From contig JAEUKO010000002.1 in NCBI GenBank assembly GCA_016794285.1, forward strand, positions 1 through 58,642: a stretch of 58,642 bases of DNA. The letters run 5' to 3'. A program made the position numbers and the translations under genes. The DNA is from UBA1573 sp016794285. Its GTDB lineage: Bacteria; Pseudomonadota; Alphaproteobacteria; Micavibrionales; Micavibrionaceae. Each line of letters starts with the position of its first letter. The stretch's first letter is position 1. Under the pieces are notes generated by a model. That model worked only from the letters and a program-made list of their open reading frames with translations, did no database searches and had not been told where the DNA came from. Below, piece by piece: positions 50,929 to 58,642 of the stretch.

Positions 50929-53897
50929 CGCCCCTCTCGTACTCTCATGCGCTGTTTTCAATTTCTTCTGATCGCCCGTTCCTCAGAACGCTGGCCAAAG
51001 GAATTTTGCAAAACTGTACCGACCAAGGCGAAAATCTGACAGATACGAGGATTTTTCTTCCAACACGGCGGTCTTGTCGGGCTCTGCGGGATACTTTTCT
51101 AGAAATTAGCAAAGGCCAACCCTTACTGCTGCCGCGAATGCAGCCAATTGGGGATATTGATGCCGACGAACTGGAAATTTCTCTGGCCGGATACGGCTTG
51201 CGAGACGCTTGGCAAGACATACCCGAATCTATCTCACCTATGGAGCGGCAATTTCTTTTGTCACGTTTGATTGCCAGCAAAGATCCTGACTTGTCCTATG
51301 ACCAAAATTTGTCGCTTGCTGCCTCTTTGGCGCGTTTACTCGATCAAGTCCATACCGAAGATCTTGATTTTTCTGATCTACAGAAATTGGTTCCTGATAA
51401 TTTGTCGGCGCATTGGCAGACGACTCTCGAATTTCTTGAAATCATCACAAAGAATTGGCCGCGTATTCTGCAAGAACGAGGTCAAATTGACCCCGCTGAC
51501 AGGCGTAATCGGCTGCTTAAGAAACTAACGGAGTTTTGGAAAATTTCTCCGCCGACTACACCAATTATTGCCGCCGGATCAACTGGCTCCATTCCTTCAA
51601 CAGCAGCGTTTCTTGAGGTTGTTTCAAGATTACCTAAAGGCGCGGTTATACTACCCGGATTGGACCAAAGCCTTGATGAAGAAAGCTGGGAGGCCATTGG
51701 CGACACACACCCTCAAGCAACCATGAAAGCGTTGTTGGGAAGAATGGGTGCTCATCGGTCCGATGTGCGTATTTGGCCAGTGGATGGAGCCCAGACGGAC
51801 TCTCCTTCTGCGCGCTTTCGCTTGGCGCAGGCGATGATGCGTCCGGCCAGCACGTTCCGCGCTGAAAAAGAACTTGGGCCAGATAGTGCAGATGCTTTGG
51901 TGGGACTCCAGATTATAGAAGCAAACTCCGCGCAAGAAGAAGCTACAGCCATTGCGGTTGCTCTCCGCGAAGTTCTTGAAACACCCGGGCAGACAGCGGC
52001 TTTGGTAACGCCTGATCGTGAACTGGCACGGCGGGTTTCCTCGGCTTTGACCAGATGGGGACTCCATGTCGATGATAGTGCGGGAGCTTCTCTTGCCGCC
52101 TCTGCCAGCGGTCTGTTCCTGCAAAAAATAGGCAAAGTTATTGCCGATCACTTTGCACCAGTCCCCTTGCTTGATTTGCTTAAACACCCGTTAACGCGAT
52201 TACCAGAGTCTGCGCCGTTGGTGGAGTTTGAAATATTTCTGACCAGAGGTCCCCGTCCAGCGCGAGGAATAGAAGGGCTAAAAGCTCGTTTGGAAGCCGG
52301 AGAAAAAATTCCGAAGAAGGAGGCTCTTAGCTGTTTTCTTGGATGGATAGAGGAATCATTTTCTCCAGCCAAAGATTTAACCCAAGAGAAGAAACCTTTT
52401 GGGGTGATGGGAGAGGCCCTCATTAAAATTGCCGAAACCTTAGCGGTGGATAGCAAGACTCTCTGGTCACAACCAGAAAGTCCCACACTGTCCACATTTC
52501 TTGTGGATTTACAAACTTACGGTTCGCTCTTACCCGATGTCAGCGTTGAGGATTATATAAATATCTTAACCCACCTCCTGGAAGCGCAAACATTGAGACC
52601 TGTCGGGGGAGACGATTCGCGTCTGATTATCCTTGGCCAGCTTGAGGCTCGCCTCATTCAGGCGGATATGATGATTCTTAGTGGCTTGAATGAAGGAACA
52701 TGGCCACAAGAGGCAGGTCATGATCCGTGGATGTCTCGCCCTATGAAGCAAGACTTCGGACTTCCTCCTTCTGGCCGTAGTATTGGTCTATCGGCACATG
52801 ATTTCTTTCAGGGGTTTTGCTCTCCACGAGTTCTCATTACACGGGCAACGCGTATAAAAGGGGTCCAAACTGTTCCATCAAGATGGTTGCAAAGGTTATC
52901 TGCGGTTCTGACAGCAGAAGGTCATTCTCTCCAATGGGGAAATTCTCCCTATCTTGATTGGGCACGGGCTTTGGATATGCCTGTTGAAACATTTCCAGCC
53001 CTGAGGGCACCACAACCCTGCCCCCCTTTGGCAGCGCGCCCGCAAGAACTTTCTGCAACATGGATCGAAAAATGGGTTCGAAACCCCTACCATGTTTATG
53101 CCAGTAAAATTCTTCGTCTGCGCCGTCTTGAGGGGTTAGAAGAAGAGGCTTCCCTCGCTGACCGAGGGAGTTTTCTCCACACCGTCCTTGAAAAATTTGT
53201 CAGAACTTATCCAGAAAAGATGCCAGAGCAGGCCGAAGAAATTTTTATGGAGTTAGCCAAGGTTGAACTGTCAAAACTGGAAACGCTTTCTCCAGATTGG
53301 GTTTACTGGGAACCACGTCTGCCCCGCGTGGCGGAATGGTTTGTGTCTCAGGAAAGCTCTTGGCGAAAACAGGCGAGTCCGTGGTTAATTGAACAGCAAG
53401 GATCTCTCTCTCTTCCAGTCTCTTCGGAGCGTATTTTTACCCTAACAGCCAAGGCGGACCGGATTGATCGTTTGCGGGAGGGAGAAGCTGTGATTATTGA
53501 CTATAAGACAGGGGCTATTCCTTCGCTCAAAGAGATTTGGGCGGGCCGTTCGCCACAACTTCCGCTAGAGGCTCTAATTCTCGAATCAGGCGGATTCGGT
53601 GAGAAAGCTTCGGTGAAAGATTTGTCTTATTGGCAAATTTCCGGCGGCGTTGAAGCGGGGAAAGCCGAGTTTTTAGAGGCAAGGAAGACTTTTGATGTCA
53701 GGCGATCTATTCGTGAAGCCGAAGAGGGATTTAAAAAACTTGTTATGGCGTTTGAAGACGAACAGACCCCTTACATTGCCAAGGTTCCACGAAAAGCCAA
53801 TCTCTACGATGACGAAAAAGCCTACGCCCATTTGGCAAGAACAACGGAGTGGAGTTCCCTCACCCTAGAAGATGAAGAAGAGGAGAAACAGGAATGA
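50925..53897 (+). CDS. addB: Double-strand break repair protein AddB
   Basis: The 990-residue protein is AddB of the alphaproteobacterial type: an inactive helicase-like N-terminal part ('TRIFLPTRRSCRALRDTFLE') and a C-terminal PD-(D/E)XK nuclease region with 'AKADRIDRLREGEAVIIDYKTGAIPSLKE' (in parts; Asp and DYK catalytic). With AddA it resects broken ends for RecA loading and recognises Chi-like sites. It overlaps murU and addA by four bases each. Confidence 0.95.
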   Translation: MTPLSYSHALFSISSDRPFLRTLAKGILQNCTDQGENLTDTRIFLPTRRSCRALRDTFLEISKGQPLLLPRMQPIGDIDADELEISLAGYGLRDAWQDIPESISPMERQFLLSRLIASKDPDLSYDQNLSLAASLARLLDQVHTEDLDFSDLQKLVPDNLSAHWQTTLEFLEIITKNWPRILQERGQIDPADRRNRLLKKLTEFWKISPPTTPIIAAGSTGSIPSTAAFLEVVSRLPKGAVILPGLDQSLDEESWEAIGDTHPQATMKALLGRMGAHRSDVRIWPVDGAQTDSPSARFRLAQAMMRPASTFRAEKELGPDSADALVGLQIIEANSAQEEATAIAVALREVLETPGQTAALVTPDRELARRVSSALTRWGLHVDDSAGASLAASASGLFLQKIGKVIADHFAPVPLLDLLKHPLTRLPESAPLVEFEIFLTRGPRPARGIEGLKARLEAGEKIPKKEALSCFLGWIEESFSPAKDLTQEKKPFGVMGEALIKIAETLAVDSKTLWSQPESPTLSTFLVDLQTYGSLLPDVSVEDYINILTHLLEAQTLRPVGGDDSRLIILGQLEARLIQADMMILSGLNEGTWPQEAGHDPWMSRPMKQDFGLPPSGRSIGLSAHDFFQGFCSPRVLITRATRIKGVQTVPSRWLQRLSAVLTAEGHSLQWGNSPYLDWARALDMPVETFPALRAPQPCPPLAARPQELSATWIEKWVRNPYHVYASKILRLRRLEGLEEEASLADRGSFLHTVLEKFVRTYPEKMPEQAEEIFMELAKVELSKLETLSPDWVYWEPRLPRVAEWFVSQESSWRKQASPWLIEQQGSLSLPVSSERIFTLTAKADRIDRLREGEAVIIDYKTGAIPSLKEIWAGRSPQLPLEALILESGGFGEKASVKDLSYWQISGGVEAGKAEFLEARKTFDVRRSIREAEEGFKKLVMAFEDEQTPYIAKVPRKANLYDDEKAYAHLARTTEWSSLTLEDEEEEKQE

Positions 53898-56800
53898 GCT
53901 TATCTAACGCTGTTCTTCCTTATCTTCCTGATGGCTCGCCAGACCCTAATCTTATTCAGCGACAAGCCGCAACACCAGAGCATATGGTCTGGGTAGGAGC
54001 CTCGGCGGGATCAGGGAAAACCAAAGTTTTAACAGATCGTGTTTTGCGTCTCCTTTTACCGGACCCTCAAGGACGTTGGTCGGGGGCGGCTCCTCACCGA
54101 ATTTTATGCATTACCTTTACCAAAGCGGCCGCGGCGGAAATGGCACTACGCGTGGCCAAGCGGCTTGAAAATTGGGCGGTTTGCCCTGAAGAAAAACTGA
54201 CAGCCGAGCTTGCGTCTTTGTTCGGGACACCCCCTTCTGTCGAAAGTCTTCGCGCCGCACGTCGTTTATTTTCTGAGGTTCTTGACGCTCCCGGGGGGCT
54301 CAACATCCTGACAATTCATTCATTCTGTCAATCTATCTTGGGACGGTTCCCTCTTGAATCCCAAGTGACCCCGGGATTCTCTATTCTTGAAGACCAAGCG
54401 TCTCGTAGCTTGCTCAGCACTGTCATACGATCTTTCTTGATGGAAACAAATGCGCAGGTCAAGGAGCCTCTCGCTCGTCTGGCAATAGGTCATTCTTTGG
54501 ACGATCTTGAGAAGAATATTCTGACGGTTTTGGGACAGAGTCGCGAATTGTTAGAAATATGCTCTCCTTATGACGCGAACGAAGCGTTTTTGGCTCATAT
54601 TCGTTCAGGCCTTGGTCTTGAAAATGGAATAGACGATCAAACTCTTGTTTCAAATTTTCTCGAAAATCTGCCTGAAGCCAGTTTGCAAGCGGCTGTAGGC
54701 GTCTTCTGTGCAGGGAGCAAAAGCTATCAAACTATAGGAGATTCCCTGCGCGACTGGCTACGCTTACCTCTGAACCAACGGCCAGTATCTCTGACAGCAT
54801 ATAAACTCATCTTTCTTACGACAGAGAACACTGTCCGCAAGCTGAAAAATTTTGGTGAGGACCACCCTGAAATCTTAAGATTATGGGAGGCAGAAGGTCA
54901 ACGATTCCTAGATTTTGAAGATAAGCGGCGCAGTTTGCGGATAGCCCAGAAAACATCTGATCTGTTATGGGTGTCTCATCAGATATTGACTGAGTATAAT
55001 CGCCGCAAGAGGAAAATAAATGCTCTTGATTTTAACGATCTGATTATCAAGACGCGGGGTCTTCTTGAACAGACGGGGACGGAATGGGTTCATTACAAAC
55101 TGGATGGTGGGATTGACCATATCTTGGTGGATGAAGCTCAAGATACCAATAGCGATCAATGGGCAATCATTAAAGCGTTGTGTCAGGAATTCTTCTCGGG
55201 GGTAGGACGAGATAGTTTTTCTCCCCGCAGCTTATTTGTCGTGGGGGATGAGAAACAGTCAATCTTTAGCTTTCACGGAGCAGATCCGGCTGGGTTTTCT
55301 AGGATGCGTCGCTTTTTCGAGGACAAGTCGGTTGAGGCAGAGCGCATATTCAATTCACTTGGTTTGGATGTTTCTTTCCGTACATCTCCTCCTGTTTTGC
55401 AGGTCGTGGATCAAGTCTTCTCAAACCCAGCCTTACGGCAGAATTTAGGACTTTTACCGGAGACACCTCTGGTTCACTACGCCCACCGCTCGCGTGATGC
55501 GGGAGTGGTGGAGCTCTGGCCCGTTCGGGAAGAACCAAAGGCAGAAAAACAAGAAGGTTGGGAACTTCCCTTTGGCGAGACAGATAAACCAGCAATAGGC
55601 GGAACTTTGTCCCAGAGCGTGGCCATGATGATCTCTGGTTGGTTGCAAAGGAAAGAAATTCTAGAATCAAAAGGAAGACCGATTGAGGCTGGAGATGTTC
55701 TGGTTCTTGTCCAGAAGCGCGGTTCTTTTGTCATGGATTTGATCCGCCACTTGAAGCAGCTGCGCATTCCAGTAAGTGGCGTTGATCGCATGGTTTTGAC
55801 GGATCATATTGCTGTTCAGGACTGCCTTGCTTTAGGTCGGTTTGCAAGGCTGCCCGAAGACGACTTGGTCTTGGCGTGCTTGTTAAAATCTCCCTTCATT
55901 CGTCTTGGAGAAGAGGAGTTGATGAATCTGGCACTGGGACGCGGCGGGTCTTTATGGGAAGAGGTAAAGAAGAAACATCCTCCTATTGCCGACTGGTTGT
56001 CAGGTGTGATTCACCGCGCTGGTGTCCAGTTGCCGTTTGATTTTTTTGATGAGAGCTTAACGGCTCCGTGTCCAGCTGATCTGGAGGGAGGGTCAGGGTG
56101 GCGTGCCTTTGCAACCCATTTGGGACCAGATGCACTTGATCCGCTAGGCGAATTCTTAACACTTTGTTTACAAAGTGAAGGGGATGGAACGCGATCTTTA
56201 GAGCAATTTCTTGTCGATCAAGACCGGAACACAACCGAAATTAAGCGAGAAATGGAAGAAGGCGGGGGACAAGTCCGGATTATGACGGTTCACGCATCAA
56301 AGGGGTTGGAAGCCCCGATTGTTATTTTGCCGGACACAACGGCTACACCTTCCAGACAAAAGACGGAGAGACTATTCTGGCCGTCTAAATCTGGTTTAGC
56401 CGTTCCGATATGGGCCGCTCGCGCCGATGATGAAGCCCGCATTATTGTCAATCTTCGGGAAGACGCTTATCGGGAACGCTGCGCTGAGTATATTCGGTTG
56501 ATGTATGTAGCCCTGACGCGGGCGCGGGACCGACTCTATCTGATGGGCAATAAAAAAGTATCCCCTCTGTCATGGTATACTCATTTACAGCAAGCTTTCG
56601 CGGTTTTGCCAAGTGTTCAGACCCTTGATTCCGGAGTCTTGCGGTTTCAGTCATCGCAATTGGGACCAGTCAAAACTGCAGAGAGTAGAGTAGAAGCCAG
56701 AGGACAAGTGTCTATCCCTTCATGGCTTCGGTGTGAACCGCCACTCGAACCCACGCCTCCCCAGCCGTTGATGCCCTCGCGGCTTAGCGGGGCCGAGGAA

Positions 56801-57319
56801 GTCTATTCTCCGCTTGATAGGGGGGGTGATGGACGGTTTCAAAGGGGGGTGCTCACACACAAGCTTTTGCAATTTTTACCCGAGATTCCTTGTGAGACGT
56901 GGCAAATCGCGGGGGAAACCTTTCTCAGCCGAAATGCAAAAGACACGTCTGATTTCTTTAGACACAGCATTCTTAAGGAATGTCTTCGCATTCTGACCGA
57001 CCCAGTCTTCGGCGAAATTTTTGGACCTCATTCTCTTGCTGAAGTTCCTTTGACAGGACTTCTTGGACATAACAGGATACTAAGCGGTCAAATCGATCGG
57101 CTTGTGATCTTACCTCACAAAATATTAATTGTTGATTTCAAAACCAACCGACCGTCCCCTCTTAATCCCTCGGATATTCCTGCGATTTACCTGCACCAAA
57201 TGGCCTCTTATCGGGCTGCTATTGCACGCATTTACAGGGATAGAGAGATATTATGTGGTCTGTTATGGACGGATGAGCCCCGTCTCGTCTTTCTGGATAA
57301 TTTGCCTAACCTTGCTTGA
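53894..57319 (+). CDS. addA: Double-strand break repair helicase-nuclease AddA
   Basis: The 1141-residue UvrD-like helicase has Walker A 'GASAGSGKTKVLTDRVL', motif II 'DHILVDEAQDTNSDQW', 'FVVGDEKQSIFSFHGAD', motif IV-VI ('VRIMTVHASKGLEAPIVILPD' in parts; 'LMYVALTRARDRLYLMG'), and a C-terminal nuclease with 'GQIDRLVILPHKILIVDFKTN' (in parts; the Asp and DFK residues). It is the motor of AddAB. ATGA overlap with addB; trxA starts 69 bases on. Confidence 0.97.
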   Translation: MSLSNAVLPYLPDGSPDPNLIQRQAATPEHMVWVGASAGSGKTKVLTDRVLRLLLPDPQGRWSGAAPHRILCITFTKAAAAEMALRVAKRLENWAVCPEEKLTAELASLFGTPPSVESLRAARRLFSEVLDAPGGLNILTIHSFCQSILGRFPLESQVTPGFSILEDQASRSLLSTVIRSFLMETNAQVKEPLARLAIGHSLDDLEKNILTVLGQSRELLEICSPYDANEAFLAHIRSGLGLENGIDDQTLVSNFLENLPEASLQAAVGVFCAGSKSYQTIGDSLRDWLRLPLNQRPVSLTAYKLIFLTTENTVRKLKNFGEDHPEILRLWEAEGQRFLDFEDKRRSLRIAQKTSDLLWVSHQILTEYNRRKRKINALDFNDLIIKTRGLLEQTGTEWVHYKLDGGIDHILVDEAQDTNSDQWAIIKALCQEFFSGVGRDSFSPRSLFVVGDEKQSIFSFHGADPAGFSRMRRFFEDKSVEAERIFNSLGLDVSFRTSPPVLQVVDQVFSNPALRQNLGLLPETPLVHYAHRSRDAGVVELWPVREEPKAEKQEGWELPFGETDKPAIGGTLSQSVAMMISGWLQRKEILESKGRPIEAGDVLVLVQKRGSFVMDLIRHLKQLRIPVSGVDRMVLTDHIAVQDCLALGRFARLPEDDLVLACLLKSPFIRLGEEELMNLALGRGGSLWEEVKKKHPPIADWLSGVIHRAGVQLPFDFFDESLTAPCPADLEGGSGWRAFATHLGPDALDPLGEFLTLCLQSEGDGTRSLEQFLVDQDRNTTEIKREMEEGGGQVRIMTVHASKGLEAPIVILPDTTATPSRQKTERLFWPSKSGLAVPIWAARADDEARIIVNLREDAYRERCAEYIRLMYVALTRARDRLYLMGNKKVSPLSWYTHLQQAFAVLPSVQTLDSGVLRFQSSQLGPVKTAESRVEARGQVSIPSWLRCEPPLEPTPPQPLMPSRLSGAEEVYSPLDRGGDGRFQRGVLTHKLLQFLPEIPCETWQIAGETFLSRNAKDTSDFFRHSILKECLRILTDPVFGEIFGPHSLAEVPLTGLLGHNRILSGQIDRLVILPHKILIVDFKTNRPSPLNPSDIPAIYLHQMASYRAAIARIYRDREILCGLLWTDEPRLVFLDNLPNLA

Positions 57320-57387
57320 TTTATTTAGAACAAAGACGATAATTCTTTTTTAATTAATTGCGTTGATTCGAAAAAAAGGAGCCTTCC

Positions 57388-57711
57388 ATGTCCAACCACC
57401 ATGTCAATGATCAGAATTTTGAAGCTGAAGTTTTGAAATCTACCCAGCCAGTCGTTGTAGATTTTTGGGCTGAGTGGTGTGGCCCATGCAAGATGATGTC
57501 TCCCTTGATTGACGAACTTTCTACCGAGTTGGCAGGGCAAGTTAAGGTCGTCAAAATGAATATTGATGAAAGCACAAATACCCCTACAAAGTACGGAATC
57601 CGTGGCATACCGACCTTCATTGTTTTTAAGGAAGGGCAGGTTGTGGCAACCAAAGTAGGGGGGATGTCCAAAGGACAACTCTCTGACTGGGTGAAAACAT
57701 CCATCGCATAA
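57388..57711 (+). CDS. trxA: Thioredoxin
   Basis: The 107-residue protein has 'VVVDFWAEWCGPCKMMSPL', the WCGPC active site, and 'GIRGIPTFIVFKEGQ' with the cis-Pro. It reduces disulfides in the cytoplasm, including ribonucleotide reductase. AAGGAGCC precedes the ATG. The tsaE-murU-addB-addA-trxA order is common in alphaproteobacteria. Confidence 0.98.
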   Translation: MSNHHVNDQNFEAEVLKSTQPVVVDFWAEWCGPCKMMSPLIDELSTELAGQVKVVKMNIDESTNTPTKYGIRGIPTFIVFKEGQVVATKVGGMSKGQLSDWVKTSIA

Positions 57712-57870
57712 AACGGATTCTAAACTTCTCTTTTAGACTCATATTCTGTTGCTTGTATGTTACAGCCCGTCTCTAAAATGAGTGGGATGAAAAACGTGTT
57801 TTGAATTTTTTCAAAAACGCGATACACTGTGCCGAATCGTGTTCTAACCTCAAACAGGAGAAATACAAAA

Positions 57871-58200
57871 ATGGCATTAGCAAAAAAAGCACCTGCAGCA
57901 AAGCCAGCTGCTAAACCAGCAGCTAAACCGGCTGCCGCTAAAAAACCAGTAGCAAAAAAACCAGCTGCTGTAAAAAAACCAACCGCAGCCAAACCAGCTG
58001 CAGCTAAAAAACCAACAGAAGACAAACCAGCTGCTGCTAAAAAACCAGCCGCAGCCAAACCTGCTGCCGCTAAAAAACCAGCTGTAAAAAAACCAGCCGC
58101 AGCCAAACCTGCTGCCGCTAAAAAACCAGCTGTAAAAAAACCAGCCGCAGCTAAACCTGCTGCCGCTAAAAAACCAGTAGCTAAAAAGCCAGCTGCCTAA
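57871..58200 (+). CDS. Histone H1-like Lys/Ala/Pro repeat protein
   Basis: The ATG at 57871 has AGGAG ten bases upstream; a 14-residue extension from 57829 lacks one. The 109-residue product is almost entirely Lys, Ala and Pro in AAKKPxAKKP units, strongly basic and disordered. It resembles the C-terminal tails of AlgP, PhaF and Hc-type histone-like proteins, which bind DNA or polyphosphate/PHA. A function in nucleoid compaction, or with the phasin in granule segregation, is only suggestion. A terminator follows. Confidence 0.75.
   Translation: MALAKKAPAAKPAAKPAAKPAAAKKPVAKKPAAVKKPTAAKPAAAKKPTEDKPAAAKKPAAAKPAAAKKPAVKKPAAAKPAAAKKPAVKKPAAAKPAAAKKPVAKKPAA
58045..58177 (+). repeat. 48-bp tandem repeat inside the KPA protein
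   Basis: The unit starting CCAGCCGCAGCCAAACCTGC encodes 16 residues. It occurs at 58045-58092 and 58093-58140 as identical copies, then as a partial copy from 58141 to about 58177 with one difference (GCAGCTAAA). It is the in-frame source of the repeated protein, a likely variable-number tandem repeat. Confidence 0.9.
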
Positions 58201-58221
58201 TTAGCTGGTTTCTTGTAGAAC

Positions 58222-58252
58222 AAAAAAACCCTCTCAATTGAGAGGGTTTTTT
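58222..58252. terminator. Bidirectional Rho-independent terminator
   Basis: AAAAAAACCCTCTCAATTGAGAGGGTTTTTT: perfect CCCTCTCAATTGAGAGGG palindrome with an A run on one side and T run on the other. It serves both the KPA gene (plus) and infC (minus). Confidence 0.93.
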
Positions 58253-58271
58253 ATATGTCGACTTCCAGAAT

Positions 58272-58642
58272 TTACTTAGGGACGGAAGAGCTAATAACCA
58301 TCATAACCTGACGGCCTTCCATTTTGGGTTCTGCTTCAACTTTTCCTAATGTCCCAATGTCCTCAATCATTTTTTTGAGAAGGTCGAGCCCAAGTTTGGT
58401 ATGGGAAAGTTCGCGTCCACGAAATTTCAGAATGACTTTGACTTTGTCGCCGTCTTCAAGAAAGCGTTTAGCGTTCTTGAGTTTAACCTCGTAGTCATGA
58501 TCTCCGATCATGGGACGAATTTGTATTTCCTTAATCTCGATTATTTTCTGATTTTTTCGGGCTTCGGCAGCTTTCTTTTGCTGTTCGTACCTATATTTAC
58601 CGTAATCAAGTATTTTGCAAACGGGAGGATCTGCGTTCGGAG
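58272..58642 (-). CDS. infC: Translation initiation factor IF-3 (5' end beyond the window)
   Basis: The visible 123 codons include the interdomain linker and C-domain: 'PPVCKILDYGKYRYEQQKK', then 'IRPMIGDHDYEVKLKNAKRFL', 'KVKVILKFRGRELSHTKLG' and 'PKMEGRQVMMVISS'. IF-3 C-domain binds the 30S subunit platform and blocks 50S joining. The N-terminal part, including the start codon (often AUU), lies beyond base 58642. An internal ATG at 58511 is not the start. Usually infC precedes rpmI-rplT; here rpmI-rplT is 29 kb away. Confidence 0.96.
   Translation of the reverse strand, partial: PNADPPVCKILDYGKYRYEQQKKAAEARKNQKIIEIKEIQIRPMIGDHDYEVKLKNAKRFLEDGDKVKVILKFRGRELSHTKLGLDLLKKMIEDIGTLGKVEAEPKMEGRQVMMVISSSVPK

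Noticed and set aside
58045..58177. CRISPR-like array
   Set aside because: The repeats are contiguous, in frame and inside a coding region, without unique spacers.

Overview
The window is a chromosomal segment of an alphaproteobacterium, probably a deep-branching Rhodospirillales, Micavibrio or Holosporales type of lineage; no 16S gene is present, so this placement is inference. The supporting evidence is gene content and order typical of the class: an NDUFA12-like complex I subunit beside DUF2155 and MlaD; the block ppsR-aroE-coaE-dnaQ / secB / timA-mltA; ahcY followed by a DivL-type tyrosine 'kinase'; tsaE-murU-addB-addA-trxA; clpS-clpA; a phasin; and HldE plus an O-antigen ligase. Base composition is moderate by eye. 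A run of ten Ns at 1414-1423 shows that this is a draft or metagenome contig.

Layout. 1-2.1 kb: two tandem paralogous genes for exported proteins of unknown role, the second broken by the assembly gap. 2.1-8.4 kb: Bax-inhibitor-like membrane protein, mscL, tRNA-Ala, a membrane protein, clpA/clpS, and a phasin with an operator-like upstream region. 8.4-16 kb: D,D-carboxypeptidase with a SPOR domain, two paralogous orphan pseudopilin-like genes on opposite strands, a PH-domain protein, nrdA with a long regulatory upstream region (GANTC cluster and a 147-bp imperfect palindromic element), and pyruvate kinase. 16-25 kb: a membrane-tethered LapG-like peptidase with a cytoplasmic MshEN-like domain, hldE, a lipoprotein, DedA, nrdB, SCO1, DUF2155, mlaD, NDUFA12, and a receiver domain fused to a deaminase-like domain that has lost its zinc cysteines. 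25-34 kb: tuf, tRNA-Trp, a dispersed repeat, pheS without pheT, a HAD phosphatase, YciI, rplT-rpmI, a DUF1223 protein and polA. 34-43 kb: O-antigen ligase, an entericidin-like micro-lipoprotein, a second copy of the dispersed repeat, mltA-timA, secB, the dnaQ-coaE-aroE-ppsR operon, tRNA-Tyr and rlmB. 43-58.6 kb: lipoprotein, two tiny overlapping unknown genes, ahcY, divL, a ferredoxin-NADP reductase, the tsaE-murU-addB-addA-trxA block, a Lys/Ala/Pro repeat protein, and the start-truncated infC.

Most of the window is housekeeping: protein quality control, dNTP synthesis and replication/repair (nrdA, nrdB, polA, dnaQ, addAB), translation (tuf, pheS, rplT, rpmI, infC, three tRNAs) and envelope biogenesis (MltA, MlaD, HldE, O-antigen ligase, PBP, lipoproteins). 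The least ordinary items are the receiver/pseudo-deaminase fusion, the MshEN-like/LapG-like peptidase, the orphan pseudopilin pair, the tandem exported paralogues at the left edge, the structured dispersed repeat with compensatory changes, and a synteny break (tuf-trnW without secE joined to pheS without pheT) that coincides with that repeat. No CRISPR array, prophage, transposase or complete novel multi-gene defence system was seen.
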